DNA from: Chondrus crispus
Taxonomy: Eukaryota > Rhodophyta > Florideophyceae > Gigartinales > Gigartinaceae
Assembly (NCBI RefSeq): GCF_000350225.1
Contig: NW_005179004.1
Coordinates: forward strand, 509,224 to 573,223
Direction: 5' to 3'
Length of the DNA: 64,000 nt
Below the pieces are notes generated by a model. It saw only the letters and a program-made list of their open reading frames with translations, had not been told where the DNA came from and ran no database searches. Every line of letters begins with the position of its first letter. Positions within the stretch are counted from its first letter, which is position 1. A program made the position numbers and the translations under genes. This document shows positions 9,931 through 21,575 of this stretch, one piece after another.

Positions 9931-10700
9931 GCTGACGGGCGCGACGATTCCCTCGTGATAGCTTGTCGCATCTCTATCCTGCCTGCGTGACGCTGAATTG
10001 GCGACATCGTCACGTCGCCTTTGATCCGTAAATTGAATCTTCCTGCGTGCTCCTTCGTCCCTTCGTTTCCTCCTCTTTTTCTCATTGATGCCCACCCCGT
10101 CATAATCACGGTGGCACCCTTATACCTCCTTCCTTCTCTTATTTTTCCCTACTCTTTTCCATTCTTGCAACATGACGGACGCCTCCTTTTTCTTGATACT
10201 GTACCCTCGTGTGATCTCTGGCCTCTTCCTCCTCTTTAATCTCAGTGCACGTCCCTTTCCTTCCTCCTTTTAGGACGTGATCCCCCCCGTTTGGGAGGGT
10301 TATTCTCACAGTCCTGCAGTAGGTCTACTCCTTGGAAAGTGTTCTTTGCCACTCCGCTCACTGGCGGACCTCACCCTTCGTCGAGCATAACAAATGTTTG
10401 CTTCTCTTCTCCCCTGTTAGTCGATCCACAAACCGACCTCTGCCATTTCCGTCAAATGTTTTCCTCCTGTTTATCGATAAACTTCCTCCTCTTGTGTCCT
10501 AGCATGCGTCTCGAGCTGCTGGTTGGGGTGCGGAGGGTCCTTCGTAGCACGTTATGGTCCTCGTAATTCTTGTCATCTTACGAACACGTCCCGCAATAAA
10601 TTAGACGTCTCGTACTGCCCTCGCTGTTCTTTGCTGTTGAGTGATTGTCAAAAATAAATGTTCAAGTTCATCGCCCTTATGAGTTGAAATTCGGTGTTAC
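9931..10700. other. Pyrimidine-rich tail after ORF B
   Basis: The plus strand is C/T-rich with no convincing frame. AATAAA occurs near 10592, 10652 and 10716, which could serve as polyadenylation signals for the antisense transcript. Confidence 0.35.
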
Positions 10701-13640
10701 GAGCGTGCGTGCGAAATAAAAACATTTTCAACTTAGCGTATGCCATATATGAGACAAATGAGGACGGTGGGCAGGTGTACGATCATGCCGTTGTCCGTGT
10801 GCGACGTAGTCAACGTGAACACTCCTTGATTTTCCAAAACTCCGACCGCCTTGTCACTGCAGCTCAACGAGCATCGATTCTTGTCGCCCTTGGAGCGGTC
10901 TGAGATAGTGATACGGTCGAGGGGCTTGAGGGATCCCTTCCTTTTGATAGCGGTCCACACAAAAAAACATGTTGAGACGCACGAAAGGAAAAGAAAATAA
11001 AATAGGAAAGACATGTGCTGGTATGGACGGCGTCTTTTGAACGGATGGACACGCCGTAGTCTCGGCTGTTTGTGCTTGCGTCTGGCAATTCCTCGAGAAT
11101 TAAAAAATTAAAAGAGAGGGACGTCCCAGTGTCGGCAGAGCGTCATGATAGCGCTTGGCGTGTAGTTGAGTGTCTCTGTGCGACGCGTGTTGGGTGTGGA
11201 ATGTGACAGCTGCGGGTGGTCGGTAGCGATGTGTTCCACGTAGTCGAAAAGAATGTAACAATATAGCTATAATCGCCACTTTGGCATTTGCGGGTTAACG
11301 TCGTCTCTCCTTGAGGCAGTTGGTGTAACTTCACACCAAGCTTCAATTTTCTCGATAACATTTCGTCGATCCTTCTGCCCCACAGTCACACGGGGGTCCC
11401 TTCTTCATCGCTTTTCTGGGTCCTTGTGCGACGCACGCCATATAAAATTCCTACAAGGGGCTTCCATCTTGCACGTACGCTCCTCCACGTAAGCGGATGG
11501 GGAAATAAATAAATAAACAATCGAAGCATGAACTGCAGAACGAAATGAAAGAAATGCGAAAGAAAGTAAGGTGGGTCCTCCATGACAAAGCGCTCATGGT
11601 CGGAAACAAACAAAAGGAAAGACATGAGCTAGACGTTTTCTTTCCTGTGGAGTTGTCCTCCCTTCGACGATCCGCCGTGTGCGCTCGTGTCAGGGTCTGG
11701 CACGTGGCTCGTTGACGGTGTTACCCCTCACAAAGTTCCTTCCCTTCTGCACTTCTTACAAGCCGTTGGCTCTTTCCAAATTCTCCGTCCTTGCAGCGAA
11801 CTGTAGGTACCACGGAAGCACTGGTCGTCGAGGTATGATGAAGGGGCTGGCGTCATGCTGCGGGATCGGGTTTCAACCTTAAAGAAAAGGTACCCTGGAC
11901 AGGTAAAGGGGAGGACTCCCCCTCAATCGCGAGTAGGCCGCGACGCAGGGCGTCGCTTGATGTATCCCCGTGGGCTTGTCTGAAGTCTTTTGGCGACGAT
12001 CGTTGGTCGTCTACCAGACGATCCGTTTCCTTGTACTTCTCCTCTGTAACGAGGTCCTGCTGATCGATACAAAACAAAACAAAAATATTGACAAGAGAAA
12101 AGATATAAGCGCGAGCGGATGATGTTGTCTCGACAGAGGCAACGTTCGTCGTGGGCGCAATTCGTGTGCAGCACACTTATCCCAAAAAGACTCAGCGTCC
12201 CATGCGCTCGACCGCGTCTCTTTCTCCTTAAAATTAGTTGAAAATTCCGAGCGGTGTCCTGTGTTCCACTTGGGCATCGCGACACTTGTCGTTCTTCGCG
12301 GGGTGTTGTTGCGGTGTACTCGAAGATGTCCCGCGGCTTACGCGATGGGCCGACCAACGACAACCGCCTGCCCTTCGGACTCTCCCCTCGCATCGTGGTG
12401 CATCTCTTCATCCTCAAGAGGTACGCCTCCCACGCTCGTTCCTGCCAATACCTCAGCCTCATCGCACATCTCATCATTCACTTCCTCCTGCTTCGCCTTG
12501 CCCGCACGCTCATGCACATCAGCTACATCCTTTGAACACCTTCTCCCTCGACTGGAAGGTAGCCCACTCGTCCGTCGAACGCACCCCCGTGTTCACCGTG
12601 GAGGGCAGTAGTCCGCTCCTCCTTTCCCTGTTGCCCCCCCACAGTATCAGCGAGAATAGCCAACTTGCGCGGGGCGTTCGGGTGTATAGCCTTCGCGGCC
12701 GACACGACCTAATCAGTAGGCCTACACACGCGACTGCAGAACCACGCTCGTTCCTTCACTTACCCCTTTTCAAATGGGTAAGTGAAGGAACGAGCGTGGT
12801 TGCCGTCTGGTTGCCACCAGACACTTCCTCAATCACCCACGGCCCTTCCCCAACAACATGAAGTACGCCCCTCTGGGAAGCTCTACCTTAATCTCATCGT
12901 CGTGCGCGGTCACTCGTAGAGCACGCGTATTCCAGACCCCGTCCTGTCTCACGGCGTTCGCTCCGTATATATATATTTTGCTAATCTAACTAATGTCACC
13001 TGGTTTGCCATCAACGTCGTGCATCCATTTTTCTTTTCCCTTCTTGTAAGTGGACGACTTGGTTCACCTCCCTCATTATCTTAGATACCCCGGACGTTGC
13101 CCGGGGCCGTGCCTTCGACATCAAAAAAACAAAAAGAAACAAAACTGAAGCGAAGAAAACGAAAAGAAAAGAGAGATCATCGTTATGACCTGGTGAGAAT
13201 CCCGCGACGCGGGTGTCGGCCGTAACCTTGTCAAAGGCGGAATTGATCTCGAAGATTATCGCCTCTTCAATGTCCTCCTTGGACTCCTCATAGACTTGCT
13301 GACCGACCTCCGCGGTGCGGGGTCGTGTCCCCAATATCATAAAAATAAAATAAAATAGAACAACACAAAAGCGATCACAAATAAAACAAAAACGAGACCG
13401 AACAGTTATGAAGGTAAGAGTGACAAAGGTGGATTATCCAGTCCATGTCCCCGTTCTTCCAGCGTCCATTCTTCGCTTGCCCCCCCCCCGTTACGCGACT
13501 TCCGACTTGAGTATCTCATTACGACGCTCATCCTACTCGTGCGCGGGCTGCTTCTACTGGCGGGTGGCTGTCTGAAGGCCCTTCATTTGGTTCGTTCCAT
13601 CCCATCGTTCTTCCTTTTCTTGACCTTCAGGTCGGCTCTC
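10700..13640. other. Gypsy-1 non-pol region, unassigned
   Basis: About 3 kb inside Gypsy-1 without a clear ORF. Short minus-strand frames look protein-like (for example 13340-13190 with KEDIEEAIIFEINSAFDKV, and 12060-11880 with TEEKYKETDRLVDDQRSS). They are bordered by strongly T-rich minus-strand islands at about 13335-13395, 13120-13175, 12068-12115, 11500-11570 and 10950-11010. These could be pyrimidine tracts of introns in a spliced sense-strand third gene, but I cannot fix donor and acceptor sites with confidence. It may equally be decayed non-coding sequence. Confidence 0.3.
12740..12801. repeat. 26-bp perfect hairpin
   Basis: Arms 12740-12765 and 12776-12801 are perfectly complementary over 26 bp, around a 10-nt loop (CTTTTCAAAT). 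The structure lies in the long untranslated part of Gypsy-1. Confidence 0.9.
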
Positions 13641-13695
13641 TCTGCCCCGTGCGGATTACCGCACTGACACTGACATGCGAAATTCTTGGTCACCA

Positions 13696-13989
13696 CTATC
13701 CTGATTGCGCTTGCGCGACCTGCGCGGACATGGATAATCTTTTCCGTCGGAAATACGTGACGTCCGCGCTGCGGGGCAATTGCTCAATGGGTTCCCAAGT
13801 TGCGTCCTTGAGGGTATACCCATACCATCTCACTTTCAGAATTAATTTCTCCCCGTCGTAGCCGTGGTCCACGATCTTGTCGATCACATACTCCTGACTC
13901 TCGGTTCCTTCTTCCTGCGTGTCCAACTGTCGTTCCCCCTTCCGAAGAGCCAGCAACTCATCCTCATCCTGTTCTTCCGAACCTCCCAT
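13696..13989 (-). pseudogene. Gypsy-1 chromodomain
   Basis: The minus-strand frame reads EYVIDKIVDHG, LILKVRWYGY and DATWEPIEQLP, a classic chromodomain: the Y...W...W cage residues and the strand order are kept. It follows the integrase C-terminus but in a different frame, so it is not joined to pol in this copy. In chromoviruses this domain is the tail of integrase and steers insertion to methylated histone H3. Confidence 0.8.
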
Positions 13990-14075
13990 CTCTTTAGATC
14001 GGGCGGGGTGCCTGCAGCTTCCTGATTTATCAAAGGTCCGTCATCCATCCTATCTTTTGCTTGCGCGGCGGGTTC

Positions 14076-15410
14076 TTATCGTTCCCGTTCTCGATTGAGG
14101 AGCTGTAGCGCTTGTCGTAGCCCGATTATCGGCGTGTAGTCCATGGGACTAGGGGCTAATTCGACTCTATCTCGTGACACGCGCTCTTCCTGGTCGCCGA
14201 TGGCAATGATGACCGTATTCTCAGTTGACTCCTTCACTTGATATGGACCCTTAGCCACTTGTGCCAACTTATGTTTCGACTCGGTGGCCGTCCCTTGCTC
14301 TTTCCGAAGGAATACGTATGATCCTGAAGGGATGTCATACTTCGACTTGCGGAGCCACGCGTCGAAATTTCGTCTGTAGCACGCTTGTTCTTTCCGCAAG
14401 CTCTTACCAGCGCCTTTCATCAGGCTTTACAACCACGACTGCCATTTCAGGTAGTACGCTCGATTCGAGCTGAATCCTTCCAAACTTGGCTGTGCTTGTA
14501 ACGCAATGGTTCTCGGCACCCGAGCTAACACCAGCTCGAAGGGCGCGATGTTCGTAGTTCGATGAACTTGAGTGTTGTATGCGAACGTCACGGCGTCGCT
14601 AAATATGTCCAAGTCCTTGGGATGCTCTCCAACATATTTTCGCAACGCGGAAGTCAGCGTGCGGTTAAACCTCTCAACTTGGCCGTTGGCTTGCGGGTGG
14701 TACGTAGTCGTGAACACATTGCGTATGCCGAGAATTCGACAGATGTTCTGAAAGAACCGGGCCGTGAATTTTGTTCCATTGTCGGACAGCAGCTTGACCG
14801 GCAGTCCGTACACGAATACCCAACGGTGAACGAAGGCTTGTGCGACGTGCACAGCTGATATCTTCTTCAACGGTACGGTTCGTACCAGTTTGGAGTATCG
14901 ATTGCTGATCACGAGAATATACAGATTTCCTCGTTTAGTTGTAATTAGCTCGCCGAGGATGTCGATGGCGACAAACTCTAGCGGAGCTTTGGGGGTGAAC
15001 AGCTTCATTTCCTTCGTGTTTCTTCTTAACTTCACCCTTTCCCGCGCACATGCGGCGCAATTCTTTGCGACTGCATAGCAGTCTAGGGCCATCGTAGGCC
15101 AATAAAAATATCTTCTCAATGTCTTGTAAAGTTTCCTGCCTCCCGGGTGGCCTGCAAATTTTGCGTAATGGCTTAACCCTAAGACGCGGTCCCTTAACGA
15201 TTGTGGTATCACCACTTGTACAAACTCCGCCGCGGTACGGCATAGAGTTCCTTCGAATTCCTCGGTCTCCATGCTGAACGTTCTCACCTTTCCGGCGTCC
15301 ATTTCTTCCTTGATGCGATTCAGAAGGGGTCGACGGCTTGCTCGCGAATGAGCTCCTCCGGAGTGACAGCTTGGAATTGATCGAGGCGATCGAAGGCGCC
15401 CCCCCCTCAA
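14076..15410 (-). pseudogene. Gypsy-1 integrase
   Basis: The minus-strand frame from 15410 carries the HHCC zinc module (LSHYAKFAGHPGG ... CAACAR) and the DDE core: VAIDILGEL (first Asp), LLSDNGTKF (second Asp) and ANGQVERFNRTL (Glu). TAA 14427-14429 interrupts it. The same frame continues to 14076 with the GPY/F-like segment VAKGPYQVKES and RDRVELAP. At the N-terminal side a frameshift near 15310-15345 separates it from RNase H. All catalytic residues are present but the polyprotein is broken. Confidence 0.85.
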
Positions 15411-15429
15411 GAGCGAGGATGTCGTCTAA

Positions 15430-15888
15430 CGCGTCAAAATTGTCCTCGTCCTCCACTGTACCCTCGGCCGGTTCGGCCATAAAGCATGGAATTTCGTCGT
15501 CGATTTTGTCGACGGTTTCTCCAGTGGTTCGTAATCTTGACAGTGCATCTGCTTGGCTGCTCGCCTTGCCCTTCTTGTACTTGATTTCGAAATCAAATTC
15601 CGAGAGGCGGAGCCTCCATCGGATTAATCTCCCGCTGGGTTCGGTTACGTTCATCAACCACCTCAATGAGGCATGATCGGTATGCACAATGAAGTGCTCG
15701 CCATATGGATATGGTCTTAGAGTCTGTACGGCCCAAATTACCGCTAGACATTCTTTTTCTCATACAGAATAGTTTCTTTCGGCTGCCGCTGACGTTCTTG
15801 AAAAGAACCCGATGGGTTTACGTTGCGCATCCAGATGCGTTTGAAATAATGCAGCGCCGATTTGATAGTCGCTTGCATCGGTGTCTAC
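15430..15888 (-). pseudogene. Gypsy-1 RNase H
   Basis: After TAG 15889-15891 the frame reads VDTDASDYQIGAALFQ (first Asp), then ERNYSV, a TGA where a codon for Tyr is expected, EKECLAVIWAVQ (Glu), HTDHASLRWL (Asp) and the tether region RLRLSEFDFEIKYKKG followed by QADALSRL. These are gypsy-type RNase H motifs. An acidic linker towards integrase follows. Two nonsense codons make it non-functional as it stands. Confidence 0.8.
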
Positions 15889-16665
15889 CTAGTATGGTAG
15901 GTCCTTCTTCGGCAGCGCCAACACCGGTGGCGCCAAGATAGCGTCTTTGAGCTTATGAAAATCTTTTTCGCACGGTTCGTCGAATCCTTCCAACTGGACC
16001 GGTTGTCCCTTCTTTAATAGTTGATTGAACGGATGCGCAATTTTCGCATAATGCGGAACGAATCTGCGGTAGACATTAAAAAGTTCCAAGAAGCTCCTGA
16101 GCTGGGTCTGCGTTTGAGGGTACCTCACTTGTTCCAATGCGGCGGTTCGAGCGGCGTCAACTTCCAATGTACCTGGCCGAACGACATGGCCCAGGTACTT
16201 GATCTTTTCGACGAAAAATTCGCACTTGCGAAGCTTGAGCTTCACACCTGCCTTTTCCAATACAGACAATATTTCGTCAACGTCGACGATGCGCTCCTCC
16301 CAGGATTTGCTGAAGATGATGATATCATCTAGATATACCAGACAGCATTTCCAGCGGAACGGAGAGAGCAGGATATCCATGGCTCTCTGAAACGTCGCTG
16401 GCGCGTTGGTTAGCCCGAAGGGCATACTCGAAAAACGGTAGAGACCCGAGTGACAGGAAAAAGCTGTCTTGTCGCGGTCCGCTTCCGGAATAGGCATCTG
16501 CCAATATCCTGAAATCGCGTCCAACGCGGAAAAGACCTTGGTATCTCCCAACGAGTCCAAACACTCATCCATGCGCCGCAAAGGGTACGTGTCCTTCACC
16601 GTTACCGCGTTTAACCTGGGGTAGTCTACGCAAAAACGCATGGATCCGTCCGGCTTGGGCACTAA
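15889..16665 (-). pseudogene. Gypsy-1 reverse transcriptase
   Basis: Contains the full set of RT motifs: LVPKPDGSMRFCVDYPRLN, FSALDAISGYWQMPI (first catalytic Asp), MPFGLTNAPATFQRAMD, CCLVYLDDIIIFS (YLDD box) and KIKYLGHVV. It is separated from the upstream protease frame by TAA 16666-16668 (within ASPV-stop-LVPK) and from RNase H by TAG 15889-15891. Apart from these stops the domain is intact, which points to recent loss. Confidence 0.88.
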
Positions 16666-18534
16666 TTAAACGGGCGACGCCCATTCTGACTGCGCCAGCT
16701 CGATGACTCCTGCTTCTAACATCTTCTGTACTTCTGCGTCCTCGACCTCCCGAGGCTTTGGACCGTCTCGATAGAGAGCTTGTGCAATTGGCCTTGTATC
16801 CGGGGCCAGTTCAATCCGGCGGACCGTGGTGTTGATCTCACCAAGGGTCCCATCCCACATGCGGGAATATTTTTTTAACATCCGACGGAATCTGTCGCGC
16901 AGCCGGTCCGGCACGTGGCTCAGGTCGAGCTCCTCCACGTCCGGCGGGGGAGGCTGAATCCGCCGCTCCGGCTTCGTAGTTGCCGTCGCGGAGAGCCTTT
17001 CCTCCCGTTCTCCTTGCTGGTCCTCGCGCTCTTGTTCCGACGGTTCGCATCTTCTCTCGCCCGTAGGCGGCGGGGTAGAACTAGTAAATTTTTCCTCATC
17101 CCTTTCTTGAATTCCAAGTACCTCACCAATGGTGGTATTGCTCTTGAATACGGCCCTCGGGTGCGGTAGTAGTTCCGCCACCACTTGGCCTTGTTGAACC
17201 CGGACCGGGTAATTCCTAAAATTCGCAACAAGCAATCTAAAAGGGGTGTCAGACTCAACCTGAACTACACCGTTGGTGCTTACCAGTCCGTGCTTGTCGT
17301 ACAGGGGTGCGTAGGGTTGAACGACGACCAGCCCAGTCCTCTTCGAGGTACATTCGACCATGCTTTGCGTCCCTGGCTCAATGGTCGTGGCTCTTGCCAC
17401 CTTCACCCTGGGGGAAACTGGTTCCCCTTTTGCATCAGTCTCACCCTCTCCGGGGACCAAATGTTTCTTCGATCTTCTCGCCGAGAATCGCCGTACGATC
17501 GGAACCTCCAAGAAATCTGCCAACTCAACTGTCCTCTTTCGTGGGTATATAGCCTCCACGAACCTATCGCAATAGTACGCTCCTAGAATTAGAGGGACTG
17601 CGAGTTTTTCACAAACTATAAATTCGACTGTAGCCACGAAACGTCCAAGTCTCACAGGCATTTTGAGTGTACCTAGAGTTCGGAGTGGCCTGTTATTCGC
17701 ATCGCCGATGTCCTGGGTCAGTCCCAAGGACATAAGCGTTTCCATTCCTGCGGGAAGCTCGTATCTCCGGATGAGATTAGGTCCCGCACCGGTGTCCAAC
17801 ACGGACAGTACACGGCTCATCAATCCGACCGTCGGTCCAATGTCCGCGAAGATATTGTAGTTTTTCCTCGCAAGGACCAAAATCTTCTCGGGACATTCCC
17901 CGCGTTTGACCCTGTACCAGGGGCGCCGGATTTGCTCCAGCGGATCGTCCTTGCCTCTTTGCAGAATCTTCTTGACCCCAATGGGTCCTTTCGGGTTATC
18001 GATGATTCCAACTGTCTCCTCGTCGTCGACTGCCTCCTTCGCTAAAAGCGGGGAACGGAACTGGGTCCCGGACATGGTTCGCCGGACGCATGTCTCTCCT
18101 TTCGAATTTTTTGAGATTCCCCCCCTTAGTTTTCCTTTCGCTGCGGATTTCTTCTCCAGTCCGACGACGGCCCCGCGGCCGGCCATCCTGATGTCCGGTT
18201 CGAACCTTTGGCAGAAGCACTCGATGTGCTCGCTGCCTGAGATTTGAACCATTGTTTTACCTTCAGGTAACTTGTCGACGGAATTCCCAACCTCTCCATC
18301 GGGGAGAGCATCTCGTAGTTCTTCAGAATTCGGTGCATCTCTGGGAACGGGAGCAAACACGTAGGCGCTCCGTGCCCCTTCTCGTAGCAATGGTAGCATA
18401 CGAGGCCATGCTTCTTCGGAGCGTACGGCGACCTTGGCGGTCCTCGGGCCGTCGGCCGGCCCGTCCAGCCCGGTCTTCTGAAGGCCGTACCCTTGTCTTC
18501 CATCGGAATTCTTGGCGCTGGCGTGTGTCCGCAC
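16666..18534 (-). pseudogene. Gypsy-1 protease and RT N-terminal region
   Basis: A 622-codon minus-strand frame. The aspartic protease reads SVLDTGAGPNLIRRYELP (active site DTGAG) followed by ILGAYYCDRFVEAIYP, the flap and C-terminal strands. A long linker follows with an acidic/Gln stretch, then HVPDRLRDRFRRMLKKYSRMWDG and the start of RT (EWASPV) just before TAA 16666-16668. The protease cuts the polyprotein and appears complete. The first ~130 residues overlap the Gag zinc-knuckle frame and are probably a shadow. Confidence 0.82.
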
Positions 18535-18611
18535 CCTCGAAACGCTAACACGGGATCCGCGGCCTCTGTATACGAGTCCGTTGTATACGTGGGCGTCTGT
18601 AGCGTAGACAT
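18126..18611 (-). pseudogene. Gypsy-1 Gag zinc knuckle
   Basis: The frame contains CYHCYEKGHGAPTC, a CCHC knuckle (C-X2-C-X4-H-X4-C), flanked by basic Pro/Arg-rich sequence. This is the nucleocapsid part of Gag. It overlaps the end of the capsid frame (18545-19513) in another register, so Gag is broken by a frameshift near 18600. Confidence 0.75.
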
Positions 18612-19513
18612 CCCACTAGCCCCGTGCTCCTCGTCTCCATATTACTCGGAGGGGTCATAAAAATCGCCCTCAGCGACCAGTGCTCCTGCGTATTCATTTT
18701 CTTCCTGATCAACAGTACTAGGTCCTCTGGACGCAGACAGTGAGTCGGCCAAGTGGACAGCGCCGCCGGTTTTTCGCGTGGGGTGCGAAGGATTCTGCTT
18801 CCCCCCGTCCTTAGCGTCGCTGGCGCTTGGATGGTGACTCTCCTAGTCTTCCTCTCCTTGGCGCGGCTCGCCGAGCCATGCGCCTTCGCGTAATTAAATA
18901 GTCTCAAAAATGAAACGTCCCGATTGTCCTGTCGGTATTGAGATACCATCGGCTTGATACTCGAATTGAGTCCTTCAATAAACATCGTCATCTGTTCTTC
19001 CATCGAATATACGTTTCCACATCGATTGCTCGCGTCCGTCAGACGGATATAAAATTCCATCTCGTCTTCAGACGGTAGCTCCTGTACTTCCCGTAAAGCG
19101 AGTACGGCTTGGCGGATTGCCTCATCGGTGGGGAAGCTTCGCAATAGCCACTGTACGGCCTCCGGCCAGACGGATATTTTCCCATGGTGGGACTCCGCCG
19201 TTTGTGACACCGAAGTGTACTGTCTCAAGGCGATTCCGCTGAGGAACTCCGGTAGCAAGCGGATCGCTTGGCCTTCGTTCATCTCCTGGGTGTCGAATTC
19301 TTGGACTGTCTTAGCTAAAAAGTCTAGAACTAATACGCTATCGTCTCCTGTGAACGTATTGTCTCTCTTCACCTTTGGTGGTATGTCTCTTCTGATCTTT
19401 CGCACCGCGGCCCGCCGCTTGCCCGACAAACGTGTCTGCCGGTTCCGCAGGCGGTTCGTCCTGTACGAAAGCAACTTCTTGAAGAGGTGGTTGGTCGGAT
19501 TTAATTCCTCCAA
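18545..19513 (-). pseudogene. Gypsy-1 Gag capsid region
   Basis: Predicted helical sequence with the retrotransposon-gag pattern: TFTGDDSVLVLDFLAKTVQEF, a long helix ending WLLRSFPTDEAIRQAVLALREV, then LPSEDEMEFYIRLTDASNRCG. This is the capsid fold that multimerises into particles. It is in a different frame from the N-terminal Gag and from the zinc knuckle; each junction implies an indel or a programmed shift. Confidence 0.75.
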
Positions 19514-20409
19514 CTCCTCCCATCGCGGTCCGCGCCGCGTCGCGATGTCTTCTGGCTCCGCTTCCTTGTCTCTCCGCGAGGCGGACGAAGTGACTCCGCC
19601 TCTTTTGGAGCTCTTCTTATTTGACGAAATTCCATTTCCGTCTGTCGATCTTCGGTCGGAATTTTTTGAATGGTTCGACGAACCGTCGTCACCATTTTCT
19701 TCTGAAACATTCGACTCCGAATTTGAGTCGCAATTTTCGCGGTCGTCACTACAGTGACTTTTCTTCTTCTTTCGGCCTTTGGCCGACTTGGGGCTCTTCC
19801 ACTTGGAATCCCGGATCCGGACTGACTTGTCCTTCTTCGTTGGACTGTGGATTCTTCTCCGTCGGAGAGCGATCCCGCGTCCAAACTTGGTTCGGCCCGG
19901 CCCGCAGCTTGCTCAAGGTCCTTGAGTCGCCGCGAAGCGCGGTAGAACCGGTCGTCGATGCTGTCCCTTGTCTTGGCCAGCGTTTCCAGGCCCTGACTCC
20001 CGTCTCGCCGCGCTTCTTTCGCGGCGAGCTTTAGCGAATCCAGCACTTCCGGATCTCGGCCCGGGGACGCATCGGTACTTAAATTCTCAACGAGACCCAC
20101 ACGAGCTGTCAGCTCTTCAAGCGCAGCATGGAACTCGGATTTTAGCAACTCCTGTTGCTTCTGAAAAATGCGCAGATGTTCGTCGAACTTGCTCTTCGTC
20201 TCCTGACAAATCTCCTCGCACAACTTTTCGAACTTCTCTTCCAGGCCATTTTTCTCAACGGCTGTCCCCGAAGGGGACGCTTCTGCAACTGGATCAGTAG
20301 CCGAATTTCCTTGGCTTCGTGTACGAGGTCCTCGCGGAATCCTCGACTCTTGAGCTGATCCAGCCCTTCTGACCCCAGGACCGACACCCTTGGGTTGGCT
20401 TGATGCCAT
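19501..20409 (-). pseudogene. Gypsy-1 Gag N-terminus with coiled coil
   Basis: Starts at ATG 20409-20407, about 120 bp inside the 5' LTR and just after the primer-binding site, as expected for gag. Residues 50-170 are charged and heptad-like (EEKFEKLCEEICQETKSKFDEHL; SIDDRFYRASRRLKDLEQ), suggesting a coiled coil. The last third becomes Arg/Lys-rich and looks out of frame; capsid sequence continues in another register from about 19510. Confidence 0.75.
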
Positions 20410-20513
20410 GGTCCGCTCTTAATAAACGAGACCTTATCGAACTAATTTACCTATTTCCGACTTTTGATTTCGGTTCCAGATTCCAGGTGGGGCTTCGTAT
20501 TTTCCAGATTCTA

Positions 20514-20526
20514 GGTCGGGAGACCA
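20514..20526 (-). other. Gypsy-1 primer-binding site candidate
   Basis: On the minus strand TGGTCTCCCGACC begins four nt inside the 5' LTR. Its complement ends in GGGAGACCA, which fits a tRNA 3' end with CCA. I cannot name the tRNA. It is not the usual initiator-Met sequence. Confidence 0.5.
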
Positions 20527-20530
20527 CTTG

Positions 20531-21575
20531 TGTAGTGCAATGTGCCTGTAAGGCCGGAACCAGGGTCCAACGGTCCAGCGACAACACAACCAACAAACGA
20601 CAACCAACAAGAGTTGCCGACAGCACAGCCCTACGGAGTGTCCGATTCTCCTTTTCCCTTTAAGTGGGTTTGCGGCCCACAGTAGCTCAAGTCCCTGATA
20701 GGGGGGAGCAAAAAGGAGAGGCCTGTCCCGGGACGAATGGTGGTAGAGTCTTGTACAGGCAGTTGCTCGGCGATTTCGGGGCGGTGATTGGGAAGCCGGG
20801 CCCGATGGGTCGTAAATCCAATGCTCGCCGAGCACCTGTTACACCTTATACCCTTGATAAGGTCTTCGACGGGGGCGTCGCAACGCAGCCCTTCGGGAAT
20901 TAGCAAACACGTAGCAGCGCTACACCTCTGTACTGCCCGATGGCAAAGTACCGACACCGGAACGGTCGCAACCTGTATCCGATGGAACCAACACTGCCCT
21001 GTATACACAACAGGACCTTCGAGGGAGACGTCGTCGCAACAGCCTCCGTCGGTCGACATAAACAAGTAGCAGCGCTACACTCACGTGTCGCCCGATGGCC
21101 AAGACACCTACACCGGTCCGGTCGCAACCAAAGCCGATGGCACCAACACAAGATAAGGGAATAGAAAAGAGATAGAAATAGAAAAGGATAGGTGAAATAA
21201 AGGAAAAGAAAAGGGAACCCCCGAGCGCAAAGGATAACGTAATCTGTGGTAAAAGGGAGCGTCTTGGGAAAGACGGACTTCGACCAAGGCCATATTCAAC
21301 TCTGGCAACTCGGGTTACCTTTACTGACTTGGTGGTCAGAGGGCTAAGGTATGTATCGCCCCGCCGGAGCCACTACAGTAGCTCGCGGCGCTAGATCCTA
21401 AATCTAATCTAGTGTCAGCAAAATTAATGCCAACTAATTAACTAAATAAAATAAAATAATTAAAAATTCAAACTGTGCAATTATTCACACGTGTGTCCCC
21501 CAACCCGGACTACTTTTCATATCCAAATATTTTCCTTTCTTTTCACCCCCCTTTTCAGGTGCGTATTGCACTACA
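20531..21575 (-). repeat. Gypsy-1 5' LTR
   Basis: Right copy of the 1045-bp LTR, 5' in element sense, with exact TGTAGTGCAAT ... ATTGCACTACA ends. It has the same internal approximately 84-bp duplication as the left copy and about 99.4% identity to it by eye, implying recent insertion. Confidence 0.95.

Larger units (their letters stand above)
7050..21575 (-). mobile_element. Gypsy-1, Ty3/gypsy chromovirus
   Basis: A complete LTR-to-LTR element read on the minus strand. Direct 1045-bp repeats at 7050-8094 and 20531-21575 both begin TGTAGTGCAAT and end with its inverse (one mismatch in the left copy). Inside, from right to left: primer-binding site, gag, zinc knuckle, protease, RT, RNase H, integrase, chromodomain. 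RT before integrase plus the chromodomain defines a chromovirus. The 5.5 kb between pol and the 3' LTR is unusually long and contains an antisense ORF pair. Pol carries several stops and frameshifts, so this copy is non-autonomous. No target-site duplication is visible: the 5-mers outside are GTCCG (left) and CATAG (right). Confidence 0.93.

Noticed and set aside
12238..12861. 207-codon plus-strand frame in Gypsy-1
   Set aside because: It spans the perfect hairpin, has Pro/Ser/His-rich shuffled composition and overlaps equally long minus-strand frames; no sign of real coding.
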